A DNA stretch of 64,000 nt from Prolixibacter bellariivorans ATCC BAA-1284 (GCF_000621705.1 NZ_KK211332.1:284512-348511); one strand, 5' to 3'; positions 24,573-34,249 are shown, counted from the stretch's first letter. Notes: generated by a model not told the origin, from the letters alone. Numbers and translations: made by a program.

Positions 24573-24626
24573 TAAAAAATGGCTGTTATATTCCGTAGCT
24601 AAAATTACGAAAGCATAACAGCCATT
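24573..24626 (-). terminator. Terminator of the S10 peptidase gene
   Basis: AATGGCTGTTAT and ATAACAGCCATT form a perfect 12-bp stem with a 25-base loop. On the minus strand the stem is followed by a run of T. It lies 22 bp past the stop of the S10 peptidase. Confidence 0.85.
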
Positions 24627-24648
24627 CCAAGTACACTTTTGTGTTTCT

Positions 24649-26220
24649 TTAGTGCGTATCCTGAATGAATTTCGCGGTGTTATCGTGCAGCTCCTTCAAA
24701 GAAGGAATATTCAGATAAACCATGTGCCCCGACATGTAATAATGGTACGAGATATTCTTTTGCAAAGCTGCAGGCATGGGTAAATGACGCATTTCATATA
24801 CTCCTTCGAAGTACGGCGTGGCCAAATCGAAGTAGCCCATGTTCAGCATGACTTTCATTTTCGGATTGTAAATCATCGCCCGGGCCAAATCGGGCATCAC
24901 ATTGGGGAAAATTTTCCTGCCGCTTCCCGGTGCCTGATGCCGTGAATCCCATTTGCGGCCAATGCCATCCCCAAACGGCTGATAAGGTACATCTTCTCTG
25001 AATTTCAGCGTCGAATGCAGATACGTGTTCGCCGTGGCAATGTAGATACCACCAATGGCTTTGTTCATCGGGTCGAAAGCCGGGCGTTTACTCAACGGAT
25101 CGACCATATAAGCGGAGAAGCGGGTATCCAAACGTCCGGTTACCTTATCCTCTTTCGCCAGCAGATTCTTTTCAAATCCCGGTCCGGTTACGCGCAGGTT
25201 GGCTTTCTTGATGTAATCTACCGGAAGCCCGGTGTATTCATATAGTTTTTCCGCTGTCTGATTGAAGGTTGCAGAATCAATTGTGACACCTTTGCTAAGT
25301 GCCAGGGCGAAATCGCCAAGTGCGAAATCTTCCACCTTCCGGAGAAGTGGTTCCAGTTTTTCCGGTTGATTGGGAAGTTTATGATGGTACCAGGCAGTGG
25401 CCGTCATGCTCGGCAAAACCAGCTGATGAGCGATTTCATTTCCCGGATTTAGGGCAGCCATCCCGGAAACATTATCGTAGTTCAGAATCTGCGAAAGCAT
25501 GATCACGCCATTCAAATCGATGCCATGGTTCTCGCCCAGGTAGTAAGCAACCACCGCCGAGCGGAACGTTCCGTAACTTTCCCCGAACAAATACTTCGGA
25601 GAATTCCACCGGTTAAAGGTCGTCAGAAACTGTGTGATGAACGAGGCAAAAGCATGACCATCCTGATCAATGCCGTAAAAATCTTTCGGGTCGCCGGCTC
25701 CTCCTTTGTCTTTCCCGATCAGCTGACTGTAACCGGTTCCGGGAGCATCGATAAACACCAGGTCGCTGGCATCAAGCAGGCTGTAATCGTTGTTTACCAA
25801 CGAATAAGGCGCTGCAGTCCGGGCTGTGTCAGCCGCATCGACACGCTTTGGGCCCCATGCCCCCAAATGCAACCACACCGATGCACTTCCCGGGCCACCG
25901 TTATAGATAAACGTCACCGGACGATTGGCCGAATTGCTTTCATCCGACTTGAAATAAGCCACATAAAACATACTGCAGGTCGGTTCCTCTTTTTTATTCT
26001 TCAGAACGAGCGTACCAGCTACCGCTTTGTAATCAATCCGCTTCCCTTCGACGGTTACCATTCCGGTAGTAACCGATTTCTGCGGATGAGTTAATGTGGT
26101 GTCGGGATGTACCGGAGTTTGCGAATGTTTGGACTCATTTTGATTTTGAGCCGACAAATCCATCGCCGAAAGCATCGCTACTATCAGGACGGAAAGAATC
26201 AAGTTAAACTTCATTTTCAT
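24649..26220 (-). CDS. S10-family serine carboxypeptidase-like protein
   Basis: A 523-residue exported hydrolase of the alpha/beta fold (signal peptide LSVLIVAMLSAMDLSA). The oxyanion motif YNGGPGSASVWLHLG, the nucleophile elbow FGESYGTFR, the Asp in GYFDLATPYF and the His in MSGHMVYL give a complete S10 triad. S10 enzymes remove C-terminal residues at acidic pH. Bacterial members are less studied, and proteins of this Bacteroidota type are often associated with peptide scavenging. A hairpin terminator follows. Confidence 0.92.
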   Translation of the reverse strand: MKMKFNLILSVLIVAMLSAMDLSAQNQNESKHSQTPVHPDTTLTHPQKSVTTGMVTVEGKRIDYKAVAGTLVLKNKKEEPTCSMFYVAYFKSDESNSANRPVTFIYNGGPGSASVWLHLGAWGPKRVDAADTARTAAPYSLVNNDYSLLDASDLVFIDAPGTGYSQLIGKDKGGAGDPKDFYGIDQDGHAFASFITQFLTTFNRWNSPKYLFGESYGTFRSAVVAYYLGENHGIDLNGVIMLSQILNYDNVSGMAALNPGNEIAHQLVLPSMTATAWYHHKLPNQPEKLEPLLRKVEDFALGDFALALSKGVTIDSATFNQTAEKLYEYTGLPVDYIKKANLRVTGPGFEKNLLAKEDKVTGRLDTRFSAYMVDPLSKRPAFDPMNKAIGGIYIATANTYLHSTLKFREDVPYQPFGDGIGRKWDSRHQAPGSGRKIFPNVMPDLARAMIYNPKMKVMLNMGYFDLATPYFEGVYEMRHLPMPAALQKNISYHYYMSGHMVYLNIPSLKELHDNTAKFIQDTH

Positions 26221-26358
26221 CTATTTAAGTTAGCAATAACCTTATGTAAAAAAGGCTGGTGGTTAGTTTGCTGATGATTTAGTTCTTTAAAAATAGTTTT
26301 TTTGCCGAAGAGTAAGGCATCCTGTTTCAGCGGAAGCTAATTGAGCACCTTATTCACA

Positions 26359-26388
26359 CAAAAAAGAGGACACCAATAGTATCCTCTT
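26359..26388 (-). terminator. Terminator of the VIT1-type transporter gene
   Basis: AAGAGGA and TCCTCTT arms around an 11-base loop; on the minus strand a T-run follows the stem. It lies about 30 bp past the stop codon at 26419. Confidence 0.8.
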
Positions 26389-26418
26389 CGTCTATATATT
26401 CAACAAATATTGCTCAAA

Positions 26419-27300
26419 TCAAACCTCGATGCCAAACATGATTCGGACAAGGTAACCCAGACCAAATGAAATCAAACCAACCACGGTACTGAGGATAACC
26501 ATTTCCCAGAAACGTTTCCGGAAGGGTTGATCGTTGGCGACCGAGATGTAATAACTATAAAGAAACACCACCAAAACCGAATCGATGACAGCCACAATCA
26601 GCGCCACAAACGGTGAAGTAAAGAGCAGGTAGGGAACTACCAGGAAAACAACAGCAAAAACATAGGCGATACCAGTAAAGATGGCCGATTTGACAGCACC
26701 TTCATGGTTACCTTCCGACTTATTCGACAGATATTCGGACGAGGACATCGACAGGGCACCAGCCAGTCCGGTGATGATGCCGGCCAGCGCTACCAATCGG
26801 GTATTTTGCAAGGCAAATGTCAATCCGGCCAGCGTTCCCAGAATTTCCACCAGGGCATCGTTCAATCCCAACACGATGGAACCAACGTATTTCAGTTTGT
26901 CTTCCTCGAGCAAGGCGATTAACTGATCCTCATGATCATTCTCTTCCTTGGCGATGATTTTGGCCTCCGGGATTTCATCTGCAATCTCATTGTAGTTGAC
27001 CTGGGCATTCTCCTCCCCTTTTTCCATCAACTTAATGCCGAACGTGATGCCGAAAATCCGGGCTATCCAATAAAATTTCCAAATCTTCCATTTACTCGGA
27101 GCCACTTCCTTTTCCGTGTATTCCTTCCAAATTTCATAATGCTTGTGCTCATCGTCGGCAATGCGGCTCAAAACCTCGGCATTATGCGGGTCACGCTGTT
27201 TTTCAGCCAGCTGCTTGTAAATATGATATTCGGTAATTTCGTTTCCCTGAGCAACCAGCAATTGGCTTCTGGTTTCGGGGGACAATGGTTTACGTTTCAT
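26419..27300 (-). CDS. VIT1/CCC1-type transporter with ferritin-like N-terminal domain
   Basis: A 293-residue inner-membrane protein. Residues 1-140 form a rubrerythrin-like helical domain with metal-ligand-type motifs (EITEYHIYKQLAEKQ, DDEHKHYEIW, KEENDHEDQL). Residues 145-293 form the five-helix CCC1/VIT1 membrane part (LNDALVEILGTLAGLTFAL, GALSMSSSEYLSNKSE). Known family members move Fe2+ or Mn2+ out of the cytosol; the fused ferritin-like domain may bind or oxidise the metal first. It is divergent from an AraC-type regulator gene 172 bp away. Confidence 0.9.
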   Translation of the reverse strand: MKRKPLSPETRSQLLVAQGNEITEYHIYKQLAEKQRDPHNAEVLSRIADDEHKHYEIWKEYTEKEVAPSKWKIWKFYWIARIFGITFGIKLMEKGEENAQVNYNEIADEIPEAKIIAKEENDHEDQLIALLEEDKLKYVGSIVLGLNDALVEILGTLAGLTFALQNTRLVALAGIITGLAGALSMSSSEYLSNKSEGNHEGAVKSAIFTGIAYVFAVVFLVVPYLLFTSPFVALIVAVIDSVLVVFLYSYYISVANDQPFRKRFWEMVILSTVVGLISFGLGYLVRIMFGIEV

Positions 27301-27328
27301 CGATGTTTTTGGTTCTTTTGATTTGAGG

Positions 27329-27336
27329 CAAAACTA
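27329..27336 (-). promoter_or_regulatory. -7 element of the VIT1-type gene
   Basis: The minus strand reads TAGTTTTG, an exact fit to TAnnTTTG, 28 bp upstream of the start codon. The -33 TTG is a poor match, 17 bases away. Confidence 0.45.
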
Positions 27337-27460
27337 CATAATGTTTGGAAAAACAACTTCCTTTTCTCATTCCGTTTCGCTAAAAATCTCATTAATATTT
27401 CATTCCGACATTTCTTTCAAACATAGCAGGATAGGAAAAGTCTGTTCAGGAGCTTGTCTT

Positions 27461-27468
27461 TATCTTTG
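27461..27468 (+). promoter_or_regulatory. -7-like element just before the AraC-type start
   Basis: TATCTTTG fits TAnnTTTG but lies only 4 bases before the chosen ATG (27473), so a transcript starting here would be leaderless. No clear -33 element is seen. Confidence 0.35.
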
Positions 27469-27472
27469 CTAT

Positions 27473-28333
27473 ATGAAAACAAAAACATCAACCAAACAAG
27501 AATATATCCGACGAATCAATAAGGTTATCGAATATATCAACAACCATCTGACCAAAGACATGGATTTGAAGAAGCTGGCAGGAGTTTCCAACTTCTCCGA
27601 ATTTCATTTCCACCGGATTTTTAAGGCGTTTCAGCACGAAACAGTGTCGGCTTACATTACCCGGATTCGGGTAGAGACAGCAGCCCGCCTGCTCCGTTAT
27701 TCCGACCTGCCCATCGAGACTATCGCCGGCAACGTAGGCTATGAGATGCCTTCCTCCTTATCGAAATCGTTTAAAAAGTTTTATGGTATCACTCCGACCG
27801 AATACCGAACAAATAAAAATATATTCATTATGAAAAAAGAAGTAGTAAACACTGAATTAAAGCTGAAAGCGCCTAAGATTCTTGAACTCGAAGACAAAAC
27901 CGCTATTTACATCCGGCTTACGGGTGCATACAACGACCTGGACTTTCCCGGAACCTTTGCGAAACTATGGAGTTTTGTAAAGGAGCAAAAGCTCTATTCT
28001 GCCGGGATTGAACATGTTGGTGTGTATTACGACGACCCGAAAGTGACGGAAAGCAGCAAACTGCGATCGGATGTTTGCCTGGTAATCAAAAAGCCCGTTC
28101 AGCCGAAAGGCGAAATCGATGTGAAAGTGATACCTGGCGGTAAATACGCCGTATTTTCCTACCAGGGGCCATACAGCAATTTAGGAATGGTATATGACAC
28201 GATTTTTTCGGAATGGCTGCCTGCCAGCGGGTGTGAATTGCGCGATCTTCCGGTATTTGAAAAGTATGGCAACAACCCGACCCAAACGGAACCGGAAAAA
28301 CTGAAAACAGAGATTTACGTTCCCATTCAATAG
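27473..28333 (+). CDS. AraC-family regulator with GyrI-like effector domain
   Basis: A 286-residue transcription factor. Residues 8-110 carry the two AraC helix-turn-helix motifs (DLKKLAGVSNFSEFHFHRIFKAF and IETIAGNVGYEMPSSLSKSFKKFYG). Residues 125-286 form a GyrI-like (SBP_bac/Rob-type) ligand-binding domain ending KTEIYVPIQ. The start at 27473 (MKTKTSTKQ) is preferred over a 50-residue upstream extension that has no domain. Such proteins respond to hydrophobic or cationic drugs. A terminator follows, and the divergent gene is the metal transporter. Confidence 0.88.
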   Translation: MKTKTSTKQEYIRRINKVIEYINNHLTKDMDLKKLAGVSNFSEFHFHRIFKAFQHETVSAYITRIRVETAARLLRYSDLPIETIAGNVGYEMPSSLSKSFKKFYGITPTEYRTNKNIFIMKKEVVNTELKLKAPKILELEDKTAIYIRLTGAYNDLDFPGTFAKLWSFVKEQKLYSAGIEHVGVYYDDPKVTESSKLRSDVCLVIKKPVQPKGEIDVKVIPGGKYAVFSYQGPYSNLGMVYDTIFSEWLPASGCELRDLPVFEKYGNNPTQTEPEKLKTEIYVPIQ

Positions 28334-28358
28334 AATAGCTTAGCGGAAATTCGGGTTG

Positions 28359-28396
28359 AAGGATGTCGCCACTTCGAGGGATGACATCCTTCTTTT
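28359..28396 (+). terminator. Terminator of the AraC/GyrI gene
   Basis: AAGGATGTC and GACATCCTT form a 9-bp stem with a 15-base loop followed by CTTTT. The stem sequence resembles that of the terminator at 54774-54811. Confidence 0.75.
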
Positions 28397-28463
28397 GCGC
28401 AAATCTTCCTCAAATCGCCCAACCTGAAACTATTTCCTGTCCTAATTTGTCGGAAAAATGTCC

Positions 28464-28493
28464 TTGCGGACAGGATGGAAGGCTGTATCTTTA
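28464..28493 (+). promoter_or_regulatory. Bacteroidota-type promoter of the GlxA-like gene
   Basis: TTG (28464-28466), 19 bases, then TATCTTTA (28486-28493), close to the TTTG / TAnnTTTG consensus, 25 bp before the ATG at 28519. Confidence 0.5.
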
Positions 28494-28518
28494 GCTTTTC
28501 ACCGATACGGTACAGACC

Positions 28519-29526
28519 ATGAAGAAGAACGAGAAAACACCCGTTAAACACATTGTAATGGTGGCATCGCCCAACACATCGTTGCTGGATGTGAGCGGCC
28601 CGCTGGAAGTCTTCGCGAAAGCGAAACAACACCTGCCTGAATTTACCAACCAGCCGCCATTTGTATATCAATTGCATGTGGTATCGACCACCGACGAACT
28701 GCAGGTGGCCACCTCAACGGGGTTGCCCATTATTTGCGAAAGCACTTTATTCGATTTTCGTTATCCCATCGATACCTTGCTGATTGCCGGCTATGCTTAC
28801 CGACCCGATATGACACCCGCGAAAGCCACTATCGACTGGCTCCGCACGCACTGGAAAAATATTCGCCGGATTGGCTCTGTTTGTACCGGGGCATATATAC
28901 TGGCCGAAGCCGGTCTCCTGGATGGCCGCGAAGCCACCACCCACTGGAACCGTTGCCAACAGATGACGGCATTGTATCCGGAAGTGAGGGTGAATCCCGA
29001 TCCGATTTTTGTGAAGGATGGCCCGATTTATACCTCGGCCGGTATATCCACCGGTATGGATTTGGCGCTGGCGCTGGTCGAAGAGGATTACGGCCGCGAG
29101 GTTGCGCTTTACGTGGCACGCATGCTGGTACTGTACCTCAAACGGCCGGGCAACCAGTCGCAGTTTAGCGTGGTACTGGCCCATCAGGAGGTTGATTACA
29201 ATCCCATCCAAACATTGATTGAATGGATGCCGGAACACCTGAATGACGCACTCTCGGTAGAAAAACTGGCTGAACAGGTGTCGATGAGCCCCCGTAACTT
29301 TTCGCGGGTTTTCACCCGGAAGATGGGCATCACGCCGGCGCGGTATATCGAAAAACTACGCGTGGAAACGGCCCGCCGCCGCCTGGAAGAGTCGAACTTA
29401 TCGCTCGATGAAATCTCCAGCGAATGCGGTCTGGGAAGCGCTGATACGCTTCGCCGATTGTTCCTGCGCCATCTGAAAACATCGCCCAGCGTTTACCGGC
29501 AAAGCTTCCAGACAGCCATACGATAG
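28519..29526 (+). CDS. GlxA-family AraC-type regulator with DJ-1/PfpI domain
   Basis: A 335-residue regulator. Residues 10-190 form a DJ-1/PfpI-like domain with the conserved VCTGAYILAEAGLL elbow and TTHW motif, here most likely ligand-binding and not catalytic. Residues 230-330 hold the AraC DNA-binding pair of helix-turn-helices (LAEQVSMSPRNFSRVFTRKMG, LDEISSECGLGSADTLRRLF). It is convergent with the exporter gene that ends 2 bases away. GlxA-type proteins often control detoxification or export genes, and the adjacent exporter is a plausible target. Confidence 0.9.
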   Translation: MKKNEKTPVKHIVMVASPNTSLLDVSGPLEVFAKAKQHLPEFTNQPPFVYQLHVVSTTDELQVATSTGLPIICESTLFDFRYPIDTLLIAGYAYRPDMTPAKATIDWLRTHWKNIRRIGSVCTGAYILAEAGLLDGREATTHWNRCQQMTALYPEVRVNPDPIFVKDGPIYTSAGISTGMDLALALVEEDYGREVALYVARMLVLYLKRPGNQSQFSVVLAHQEVDYNPIQTLIEWMPEHLNDALSVEKLAEQVSMSPRNFSRVFTRKMGITPARYIEKLRVETARRRLEESNLSLDEISSECGLGSADTLRRLFLRHLKTSPSVYRQSFQTAIR

Positions 29527-29528
29527 AA

Positions 29529-30749
29529 TTAGCAGGAACAGGAGGCACGTTGAAGAGCGACCTGTCTCCGTTTGTATCGCAGGAATGAAAGGAATACAAT
29601 GCTGATACCGCTGATTAAAATGATATCGTACCAGGCCAGGCTCATCAGCTCTTTAACCGGAATGAAAAGTAACAACAGGTATGTTATTCCCGAGAGTAGA
29701 ATGTACGTAACACCACCGACCAAACCTCCGGCCACTCCGGCTGCTTTGGGAAACCGGCTCAGACTATAGGTGAACGAGTTGTTGAAGATGAAGGCCGACA
29801 TCATGACGATGAAGAAGGTAAAACCGATGAGTGTGTACAAATTCGGTGCAAACCGGAAAAACACCATCATCAGGGCCACCATTACAAATTGCACAATGTT
29901 CGCAATGAACACGGTCTTCGTAAAGTCGGTTTTGATGAGCGCTTTTCCCAGCAAATTACCAGAAAGCCATCCAAGTCCAATAATCAATAATGAGTAACCT
30001 ACCGTGACTGAATTGTAATGAAACGTATGTTCGATAAGGAACGGACTGGTTAGTGTAAAAATCATTGCCACGCTGTATGCGAATCCGGACAACAAAATGG
30101 CCAGAATAAAATCGAAAGTTCCCAGCATTTTGGTATAGTTCCCTATGATTCCTTTAAGATGAAACCGGGCCGGAGTTTGCAATGTTTCCCCGCTAAATAT
30201 CCAATCCAGCAGGAAACCCACCATGGAAGCACCTCCCAGGAAATAGAAATTGTATTTCCATCCGAAACTGGTTTGCAGGTACCCGCCAATAAACGGGGCA
30301 GTAATCGGTCCAATGGACCAGATAATGGTCAACAGACTCAAAGCATGTTTCAATTTACTTCCTTCGAAAACATCGACAAAGAAGGCCCTTTTCGCCACCA
30401 ACACAAAGCCAATGCTAATTCCCTGGATGGCCCGGAAAAAATAGATCAGATGGATATTCGGGAAAACAGCGATGGCAAAGCTGGATAGGGAAAATATCAG
30501 CAATGAAATCAAGCTGAGTCGAAACCGACCGAAACTATCGAGCAGCACTCCCACAAAGAGTTGGCTAATGCCATAAAATATCAAATAGATGCTGACCGAG
30601 GCCTGCATTTTCAGTACACTAACGTGAAGGTCACTGGCCATGGCTGGTAGCGACGGTGAATACAAATCGACTGCAATTCCCGACAAGGGGACAATGGCAT
30701 ACGCCAGAACAATGGCAAAACCTTTATATCTGTCTTGAATCATTTTCAT
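29529..30749 (-). CDS. MFS exporter, Bcr/CflA-like
   Basis: A 406-residue inner-membrane transporter with 12 hydrophobic helices. Helix 1 (DLYSPSLPAMASDLHVS) and motif A (LLDSFGRFRLSL), as well as motif C-like IGPITAPFIGGYLQ, place it among the Bcr/CflA-type drug:H+ antiporters. It would expel small toxic compounds from the cytosol. The C-terminus ends with RASCSC, which is unusual. It is convergent with the GlxA-like gene, with stop codons 2 bases apart. Confidence 0.9.
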   Translation of the reverse strand: MKMIQDRYKGFAIVLAYAIVPLSGIAVDLYSPSLPAMASDLHVSVLKMQASVSIYLIFYGISQLFVGVLLDSFGRFRLSLISLLIFSLSSFAIAVFPNIHLIYFFRAIQGISIGFVLVAKRAFFVDVFEGSKLKHALSLLTIIWSIGPITAPFIGGYLQTSFGWKYNFYFLGGASMVGFLLDWIFSGETLQTPARFHLKGIIGNYTKMLGTFDFILAILLSGFAYSVAMIFTLTSPFLIEHTFHYNSVTVGYSLLIIGLGWLSGNLLGKALIKTDFTKTVFIANIVQFVMVALMMVFFRFAPNLYTLIGFTFFIVMMSAFIFNNSFTYSLSRFPKAAGVAGGLVGGVTYILLSGITYLLLLFIPVKELMSLAWYDIILISGISIVFLSFLRYKRRQVALQRASCSC

Positions 30750-30918
30750 GTGTATGTACCTTATTTTTCAATTGCCACATGGAACTCGCCATTGAAATCA
30801 TACTCCTGCGTGAGAAGTTTAATTCTCGTGGCTCGTTTCATCTTTCTCTTCTCATTAAGCTTTCTGCCATCCTTCAATCATCCTATATGCTCTCAATAAA
30901 TGGTTGCAGAAAGTCATT

Positions 30919-30955
30919 AAAAAATACCAGAGAAACAGTTGATGTTCCTCTGGTA
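30919..30955 (-). terminator. Terminator of gap
   Basis: TACCAGAG and CTCTGGTA arms form a stem with a 15-base loop; on the minus strand a run of six T follows. It lies about 59 bp past the gap stop codon. Confidence 0.85.
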
Positions 30956-31013
30956 CATATATTCAGTTTTCTTTGAGACCGAATTGACTAAACGCCGTTT
31001 TGAACAAATTGTT

Positions 31014-32012
31014 TTACAACGAGCCAAAGTAAGCTGCGGTGCGGACCATCTGAGACACAAACGACATTTCGTTATCGTACCACGATACGGTTTTCACCAG
31101 TTGCTGGTTTCCGGTAGTCACTACCTTGGTTTGTGTGGCATCGAACAACGAACCGTAGGAAATACCGATAACATCGCCCGATACAATGGGAGCTTCGGTG
31201 TAACCGTATGATTCATTAGCTGCCTGCTGCATCATCTGGTTGATCTCTTCAACCGTTACCTGCTTTTCCAGTACCGTATAGAGCTCGACAACGGAACCTG
31301 CCGCTACCGGAACCCGCTGCGACGAACCGTCCAGTTTGCCTTTCAGTTCGGGAATCACCAACCCGGTGGCTTTTGCGGCACCGGTAGTATAAGGCACAAT
31401 GTTGTTGGCCGCCGCACGCGACTTTCGGTAATTGACTTTCGGGTCGGGAGTGTCCATCAGCGGCTGCGAATTGGTGTAGGCGTGAATGGTGCTCATCTGT
31501 CCGGCTACAATCCCGAAGTTTTTATTCAGCACATCGGCCATGGGCGCCAAACAGTTGGTGGTACACGACGCGCAACTGATGAGGTTATCGGACGACTCCA
31601 GAATATCGTGGTTTACATTGAATACAATGGTTTTCAGGTCCGGTCCGGCCGGTGCCGAAATGATGACCTTCTTAGCGCCGGCTTTCAGATGAGCCGAAGC
31701 TTTTTCCGGCGATGCGAAGAAGCCTGTACATTCGAGTACCAGATCGATGTTCATCTCTTTCCATGGCAATGCTTCCGGATTGCGCTCGGCCAGTACTTTC
31801 ACACTTCTTCCGTTCACAATCAGATGGTCATCACCCTCTTTTACGTCGGCATCAAAGGTGCCCTGCGTGGAATCGTATTTCAACAGGTAAGCCAGCATCG
31901 ACGGTGCGCTGAGGTCGTTTACAGCCACTACTTCCAGTTGCGGGTTATCCTGCATCTTGCGGAAAGCCAATCTCCCGATTCGGCCAAATCCATTAATGGC
32001 AACTCTAATCAT
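31014..32012 (-). CDS. gap: Glyceraldehyde-3-phosphate dehydrogenase, type I
   Basis: A 332-residue cytosolic glycolytic enzyme that oxidises glyceraldehyde-3-phosphate to 1,3-bisphosphoglycerate with NAD+ and phosphate. The N-terminal NAD fold starts [14 protein letters not shown]. The active-site cysteine is in [12 protein letters not shown], where most orthologues have SNASCTTN, so a Cys replaces the Asn. The catalytic His is in TIHAYTNSQ, and the C-terminal [14 protein letters not shown] is canonical. The start at 32012 is chosen because the conserved N-terminus begins there; an in-frame upstream ATG would add 16 residues. Own terminator downstream. Confidence 0.96.
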   Translation of the reverse strand: MIRVAINGFGRIGRLAFRKMQDNPQLEVVAVNDLSAPSMLAYLLKYDSTQGTFDADVKEGDDHLIVNGRSVKVLAERNPEALPWKEMNIDLVLECTGFFASPEKASAHLKAGAKKVIISAPAGPDLKTIVFNVNHDILESSDNLISCASCTTNCLAPMADVLNKNFGIVAGQMSTIHAYTNSQPLMDTPDPKVNYRKSRAAANNIVPYTTGAAKATGLVIPELKGKLDGSSQRVPVAAGSVVELYTVLEKQVTVEEINQMMQQAANESYGYTEAPIVSGDVIGISYGSLFDATQTKVVTTGNQQLVKTVSWYDNEMSFVSQMVRTAAYFGSL

Positions 32013-32139
32013 ACCTTGTTCATTTTTGATGGTTAAACTCAACGGATTCACTAAGCTCATCCGTGTTCTTTTTTACATCCGCAAGGTACTGCGTCCGGCA
32101 CTTGTCTGCAATGACAATCATCCGACATATTCGGCCACG

Positions 32140-32247
32140 AAAAGGTTTCAAGTTACGCTACGCTGTTTCAGTCTACACGCTATCATACAGGTCGTTGCAT
32201 CTATAATCGTTACTATTGTTAGTAACGTTTCTGTTGTTCCTATCGTT
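32140..32247. repeat. Shuffled repeat blocks shared with 54.3 kb
   Basis: Block X (32140-32163, beginning AAAAGGTTTCA and ending CGCTACGC) and block Y (32227-32247, GTTTCTGTTGTTCC then TATCGTT) recur at 54325-54348 and 54304-54324. Y is identical over 21 bases and X differs at one base. The order is X then Y here, Y then X there. The gap 32013-32312 holds no gene. Confidence 0.7.
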
Positions 32248-32312
32248 CGTTCCTTTTATCCAGTGACCTCAAGGGATCACCTGAAACCTGAAATTTTGAA
32301 ACCTGAAACCTT

Positions 32313-33236
32313 TTACCCTTTTCGCGCTTTGAGCTCGGCAGGAACCAGACAGGAATAGACAAATTGGTTGACGGGCACATCCACATTGAATTCATTGGCT
32401 AGCTTGACCACCGTTCCGTTCTGGTATTCCAATTCAGAAGGATTGCCGGCCCAGATGTCCCGCGCCAACGAAGTGGTGGAACCGGGTGCCAGCGAATCGA
32501 TAAAACTGATGTTCTTTTCCACGAAATCTTCACTGAAAGGAATTCCTGCTTCACGCGCCAGGGTCACAATCTCGTTGAGCAAATCGATCATGAGTTTTCG
32601 CGTTTCCGGAATCGATCGGAGCTCACCGTAGTTGGTATTGGTGATGGCCATCAAGCCGCTCACACAAATAAAGATGAACTTCTTCCATAATTCCTTCTGA
32701 ATATTTTCGGCGAGGGTTGCCTGAATACCCGCTTTTTCCAGAATGGTCTGCAGCTGCTGCACCCGTTCTGTCTTCGTGTTGTCGGCTTCGCCAAACACAA
32801 TCTCAGGAGTATGCGCAAAGTGATTAATGACTCCGTGAGCCTCCACCTTGCTGATGATTTTGCACAAACCGCAAATTACCGGTTTTGGTCCGACGGTTTC
32901 ACGCAGTTCGTCGTACGTCAACAAACCATTTTGCAAGGGCAGAATGATTGTCTTTTCGCCAATAAGATGATTCAGCTGAGCAGCCATATCTTTCACCTGC
33001 CAGGCTTTTAAGCCAACAATAATCAGATCGACTTTCCCGATTGTTTCGATATCGTCGGTTGCCTGCACATTCTCCAAATGAAAATCACCCAGCACACTTT
33101 TCACGGTCAGACCATTGGCCTGCATCGCTTTGAGGTGGGCACCACGCGCCAGAAAGGTCACCTCATTACCTGCCTGGGCCAATCTTCCACCAAAATATCC
33201 GCCTACTCCCCCTGCTCCAATTATAGCAATTTTCAT
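32313..33236 (-). CDS. panE: Ketopantoate reductase-family protein
   Basis: A 307-residue NADPH-dependent dehydrogenase. The Rossmann motif is IGAGGVGGYFGGRLAQAGNEV (residues 5-25). The catalytic Lys lies in LWKKFIFICVSGLMAITNTNYG, and the GSTTSLARDIWAGNPSELEYQNG segment near the C-terminus is typical of PanE. PanE reduces 2-dehydropantoate to pantoate in coenzyme A synthesis; many genomes carry paralogues with other 2-keto substrates, so the assignment is to the family. It lies 26 bp downstream of the HAD lipoprotein gene, same strand. Confidence 0.85.
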   Translation of the reverse strand: MKIAIIGAGGVGGYFGGRLAQAGNEVTFLARGAHLKAMQANGLTVKSVLGDFHLENVQATDDIETIGKVDLIIVGLKAWQVKDMAAQLNHLIGEKTIILPLQNGLLTYDELRETVGPKPVICGLCKIISKVEAHGVINHFAHTPEIVFGEADNTKTERVQQLQTILEKAGIQATLAENIQKELWKKFIFICVSGLMAITNTNYGELRSIPETRKLMIDLLNEIVTLAREAGIPFSEDFVEKNISFIDSLAPGSTTSLARDIWAGNPSELEYQNGTVVKLANEFNVDVPVNQFVYSCLVPAELKARKG

Positions 33237-33262
33237 CGTTCCGCCTTTTCAAATTATCATTC

Positions 33263-34249
33263 TCACTTACCCGCGTCGAACACCACCTTGAAGTCCTTCT
33301 TCATACTAACAGTATTCCATCCGTGCACGGACATGGAATCTCTCCAAGCCGGGCAAGGTGTGCCGTGCCATGGACTATATTTATATTCCCGTTTGGCATC
33401 ATCATGGTTCAGCATGAAGGAAATATTGGGCAACGGATTAGCCGAAGCCATGCGGAACATGCCCCAGTCTCCGGTGGTATTTCCAAAAGCAAAAACAGGG
33501 GCCTTTCCAATGTGACGATAGATGTTTATCGCTTTGCCATTGTTATTGTTCGATGGCTTGAATATGGAGGGTTCCAGAACGAATTCTGTTCCCTTACCGG
33601 GATGAAAGACGGGCTTCATAGCCTGGCTGGTACCAATCAAATGGTTGCGTTCGAAGCCCAGCGCTTTGGGACAAACGCTCCACATCAGTCCCTGCAGCGA
33701 GCCGGAAACGACATACACATCAAACTGGTTAGCTTTCAGATAAGAAATCAGTTCGAGCATGGGAGGATAAAACATTTGGGCCAGTGGAATATGATAATCC
33801 CGGTTCATGGCCGTATCGAGATACGCTTTGCTGAACTTTACATACTTCTCATTATCCCAGCCTTTAAACGCATTCATGATCATGGGTTGGATTGATGGTC
33901 CCCAATGATTGGTTACAGATGTATCTTTCGGATTGACTCTCAGTTTTTCGGCATAACGATACATCGGATTCTGCAAGAGCGAACTGTCTTTTTTGACTTG
34001 CAGGCACAAGCCCTGAACAGCGCTGTACATCTCAAACCAAAGCGGTGCCTCACAAGCCAGCGTTCCGTCCATATCAAATACCGCAATCCGGTCGGCTACC
34101 GGAATCTGTGGCACTTTATTCGTGACAAAGTCAATGATTTTTTCTTTTTCGGGTGTGTTGTTCCACGATGGCAACGGGTTGGCTTTTGGCGAAGAACAAC
34201 TTGTAACAACAAAAGCTAAACCAAGCAGCAATAAAATAGTCCTTTTCAT
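33263..34249 (-). CDS. HAD-superfamily phosphatase lipoprotein
   Basis: A 328-residue exported protein with a lipobox (LAFVVTSC), starting at the MKRTILLLL methionine (34249). The HAD core shows motif I FDMDGT (nucleophile Asp), motif II YVVSGS and a motif III/IV region FGNTTGDWGMF. A helical cap of about 100 residues between motifs I and II resembles phosphoserine-phosphatase-like enzymes. Being lipid-anchored outside the cytosol, it may release phosphate from extracellular phosphomonoesters. It lies directly upstream of the panE-like gene, probably in one operon. Confidence 0.83.
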   Translation of the reverse strand: MKRTILLLLGLAFVVTSCSSPKANPLPSWNNTPEKEKIIDFVTNKVPQIPVADRIAVFDMDGTLACEAPLWFEMYSAVQGLCLQVKKDSSLLQNPMYRYAEKLRVNPKDTSVTNHWGPSIQPMIMNAFKGWDNEKYVKFSKAYLDTAMNRDYHIPLAQMFYPPMLELISYLKANQFDVYVVSGSLQGLMWSVCPKALGFERNHLIGTSQAMKPVFHPGKGTEFVLEPSIFKPSNNNNGKAINIYRHIGKAPVFAFGNTTGDWGMFRMASANPLPNISFMLNHDDAKREYKYSPWHGTPCPAWRDSMSVHGWNTVSMKKDFKVVFDAGK

